From positions 62,001 through 126,000 of the forward strand of contig NZ_BDBS01000004.1 in the NCBI RefSeq assembly GCF_001613105.1: a stretch of 64,000 bases of DNA, in the 5' to 3' direction. Positions 63,219 to 64,000 of the stretch are shown here, piece by piece. The DNA comes from Nocardia pseudobrasiliensis NBRC 108224. GTDB taxonomy: Bacteria; Actinomycetota; Actinomycetes; Mycobacteriales; Mycobacteriaceae. The translations under genes and the position numbers were made by a program. Under the pieces are notes generated by a model, which saw nothing but the letters and a program-made list of their open reading frames with translations, did no database searches and had not been told where the DNA came from. Position 1 is the first letter of the stretch, and every line of letters starts with the position of its first letter.

Positions 63219-63769
63219 TGCTGCTGCGGGCCGATCACAGTGCCACACCGGCTCCGGAGCGCTGCCTGCGGTTGTATCGCAAACTCGCCGCCGGTGTGTG
63301 CGTCGTGTCCGCGCAGGCGGCGAGCGGACCCGTCGGGCTCACCGCGTCGACGGTGACCTCGTTGTCGCTGCGCCCGCCGCTGCTGCTGGCGGGACTGGCC
63401 GTGGGCTCGTACACCCTGGCCTCGATCGAACAGAGCCGCACCTTCGGGGTGCATCTGCTCGGCGAGCGACAGCGCGAACTGGCAGAGGATTTCGCATCGG
63501 CCACCGGCACCCGATTCGACGGCCACGATCATCGGCACGTCCTCGGCGTACCCGTGCTGAACGACACCTTGGGATGGGCGGTGTGCCTGCTGATCGACGC
63601 ACGGCGCTATGGCGATCACGTACTGATCGTCGGTGAGGTCGCGGCCGTGGACAGCGCCGAGGGACAGCCCCTGATCTGGCACGACCGGAGTTTCGGCCGC
63701 CTGCACGACCGACGCCGCATCCATTCGATCGCCGATACGCACGACGAAATGTGGGTCAACGGAACATGA
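63218..63769 (+). CDS. Flavin reductase-domain protein
   Basis: 183 residues from ATG at 63218 (GGAGG 7 nt upstream), overlapping the upstream stop codon by one base; longer frames upstream are shadows. Fits the NAD(P)H:flavin oxidoreductase family that feeds two-component monooxygenases: KLAAGVCVVSAQ, GLTASTVTSLSLRPPLLLAGL (flavin-binding), GVHLLGERQRELAEDFA and a C-terminal HDRSFGRL. The likely partner is the acyl-CoA-dehydrogenase-fold protein three genes upstream. Confidence 0.93.
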   Translation: MLLRADHSATPAPERCLRLYRKLAAGVCVVSAQAASGPVGLTASTVTSLSLRPPLLLAGLAVGSYTLASIEQSRTFGVHLLGERQRELAEDFASATGTRFDGHDHRHVLGVPVLNDTLGWAVCLLIDARRYGDHVLIVGEVAAVDSAEGQPLIWHDRSFGRLHDRRRIHSIADTHDEMWVNGT

Positions 63770-64000
63770 CAGCGACACCAGCTCGCCCCGCCGCGACGTC
63801 GCCGGAGGACGCGTTGGCCGCGGTCCGCGCCTACGGTCGGCACTCCTCCAGCTTTCTGGCACTCAACAGCGGCAACGAGTACTTCACCGTCGACGGCTCG
63901 CCCGGGATGATCGTGTACCGCCCGTTCGGCCGCGACTATTGGGTGCAGTTCACCGGCCCCATAGCCCCGGTCGAGGAGTGCGCCCGGCTGCAACGGTCCT
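63766..64000 (+). CDS. DUF2156-like protein, 5' part (runs off window)
   Basis: The ATG at 63766 overlaps the flavin reductase stop codon (ATGA); 78 codons are visible. The sequence VRAYGRHSSSFLALNSGNEYFTVDGSPGMIVYRPFGRDYWVQFTGPIAPVEE matches the start of the DUF2156 / MprF C-terminal (tRNA-dependent aminoacyl transfer, GNAT-like) domain. If so it might transfer an aminoacyl or acyl group to the operon product. Only the N-terminus is visible. Confidence 0.65.
   Translation, partial: MTATPARPAATSPEDALAAVRAYGRHSSSFLALNSGNEYFTVDGSPGMIVYRPFGRDYWVQFTGPIAPVEECARLQRS

Overview
The window is GC-rich DNA from an actinomycete. A Nocardia-like member of the Mycobacteriales is the best guess: it has small MmpL-type exporters, a cutinase-like secreted protein, an Mtb12-like lipoprotein, many SARP/LAL/TetR regulators and very large NRPS genes. 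This is inferred from gene content only; no rRNA or marker gene is present. I see no tRNA, CRISPR array, IS element or phage gene.

Layout. (1) 1-33722, minus strand: two translationally coupled giant NRPS genes. Transcription order is 33722->18681 (5013 aa, modules 1-4) and then 18681->beyond base 1 (at least 6227 aa, modules 5-9, cut by the window edge). Read together: Cstarter-A(Thr)-PCP / C-A-PCP / C-A-nMT-PCP / C-A-nMT-PCP // C-A-PCP / C-A-PCP-E / DCL-A-PCP-E / DCL-A-PCP / C-A-nMT... The predicted product is an N-capped (probably acylated) peptide of at least nine residues: Thr first, N-methyl residues at 3, 4 and 9, D-residues at 6 and 7, and aliphatic residues at several positions. (2) 34309-37310: a divergent AfsR-type SARP regulator and an APH-fold kinase. 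(3) 37558-39676: a secreted metzincin with a repetitive acidic tail, a cutinase-like protein and a 57-aa protein. (4) 39683-42513, minus: a CDF metal exporter, then an apparent small operon made of a SyrP-type Fe(II)/2-oxoglutarate oxygenase, a carrier-like protein whose attachment serine is a proline, and a membrane protein. A LAL-type LuxR regulator is divergent to it. (5) 45341-50951: amino-acid permease, beta-lactamase-fold serine hydrolase, a glyoxalase/SRPBCC pair, and a two-component system whose two genes converge. (6) 51065-57950: a small SARP, an AT-richer spacer full of inverted repeats, then TetR / MmpL / lipoprotein / Pip-like membrane protein with a clear terminator, promoter and operator. 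(7) 58132-64000: a tightly packed biosynthetic operon that runs off the window (aldehyde dehydrogenase, acyl-CoA-dehydrogenase-fold flavoprotein, class III aminotransferase, SRPBCC protein, small membrane protein, flavin reductase, DUF2156-like protein).

How the parts may work together. The SARP at 34309 is placed to control the divergent NRPS. The TetR probably represses the MmpL export operon through the palindrome at its promoter. The 58-64 kb operon looks like an undescribed route to an amine- or N-oxygenated metabolite, possibly exported by the MmpL set. The many long plus-strand open frames across 1-33 kb (up to about 1000 codons) are antisense artefacts of the NRPS codon bias and are not annotated.
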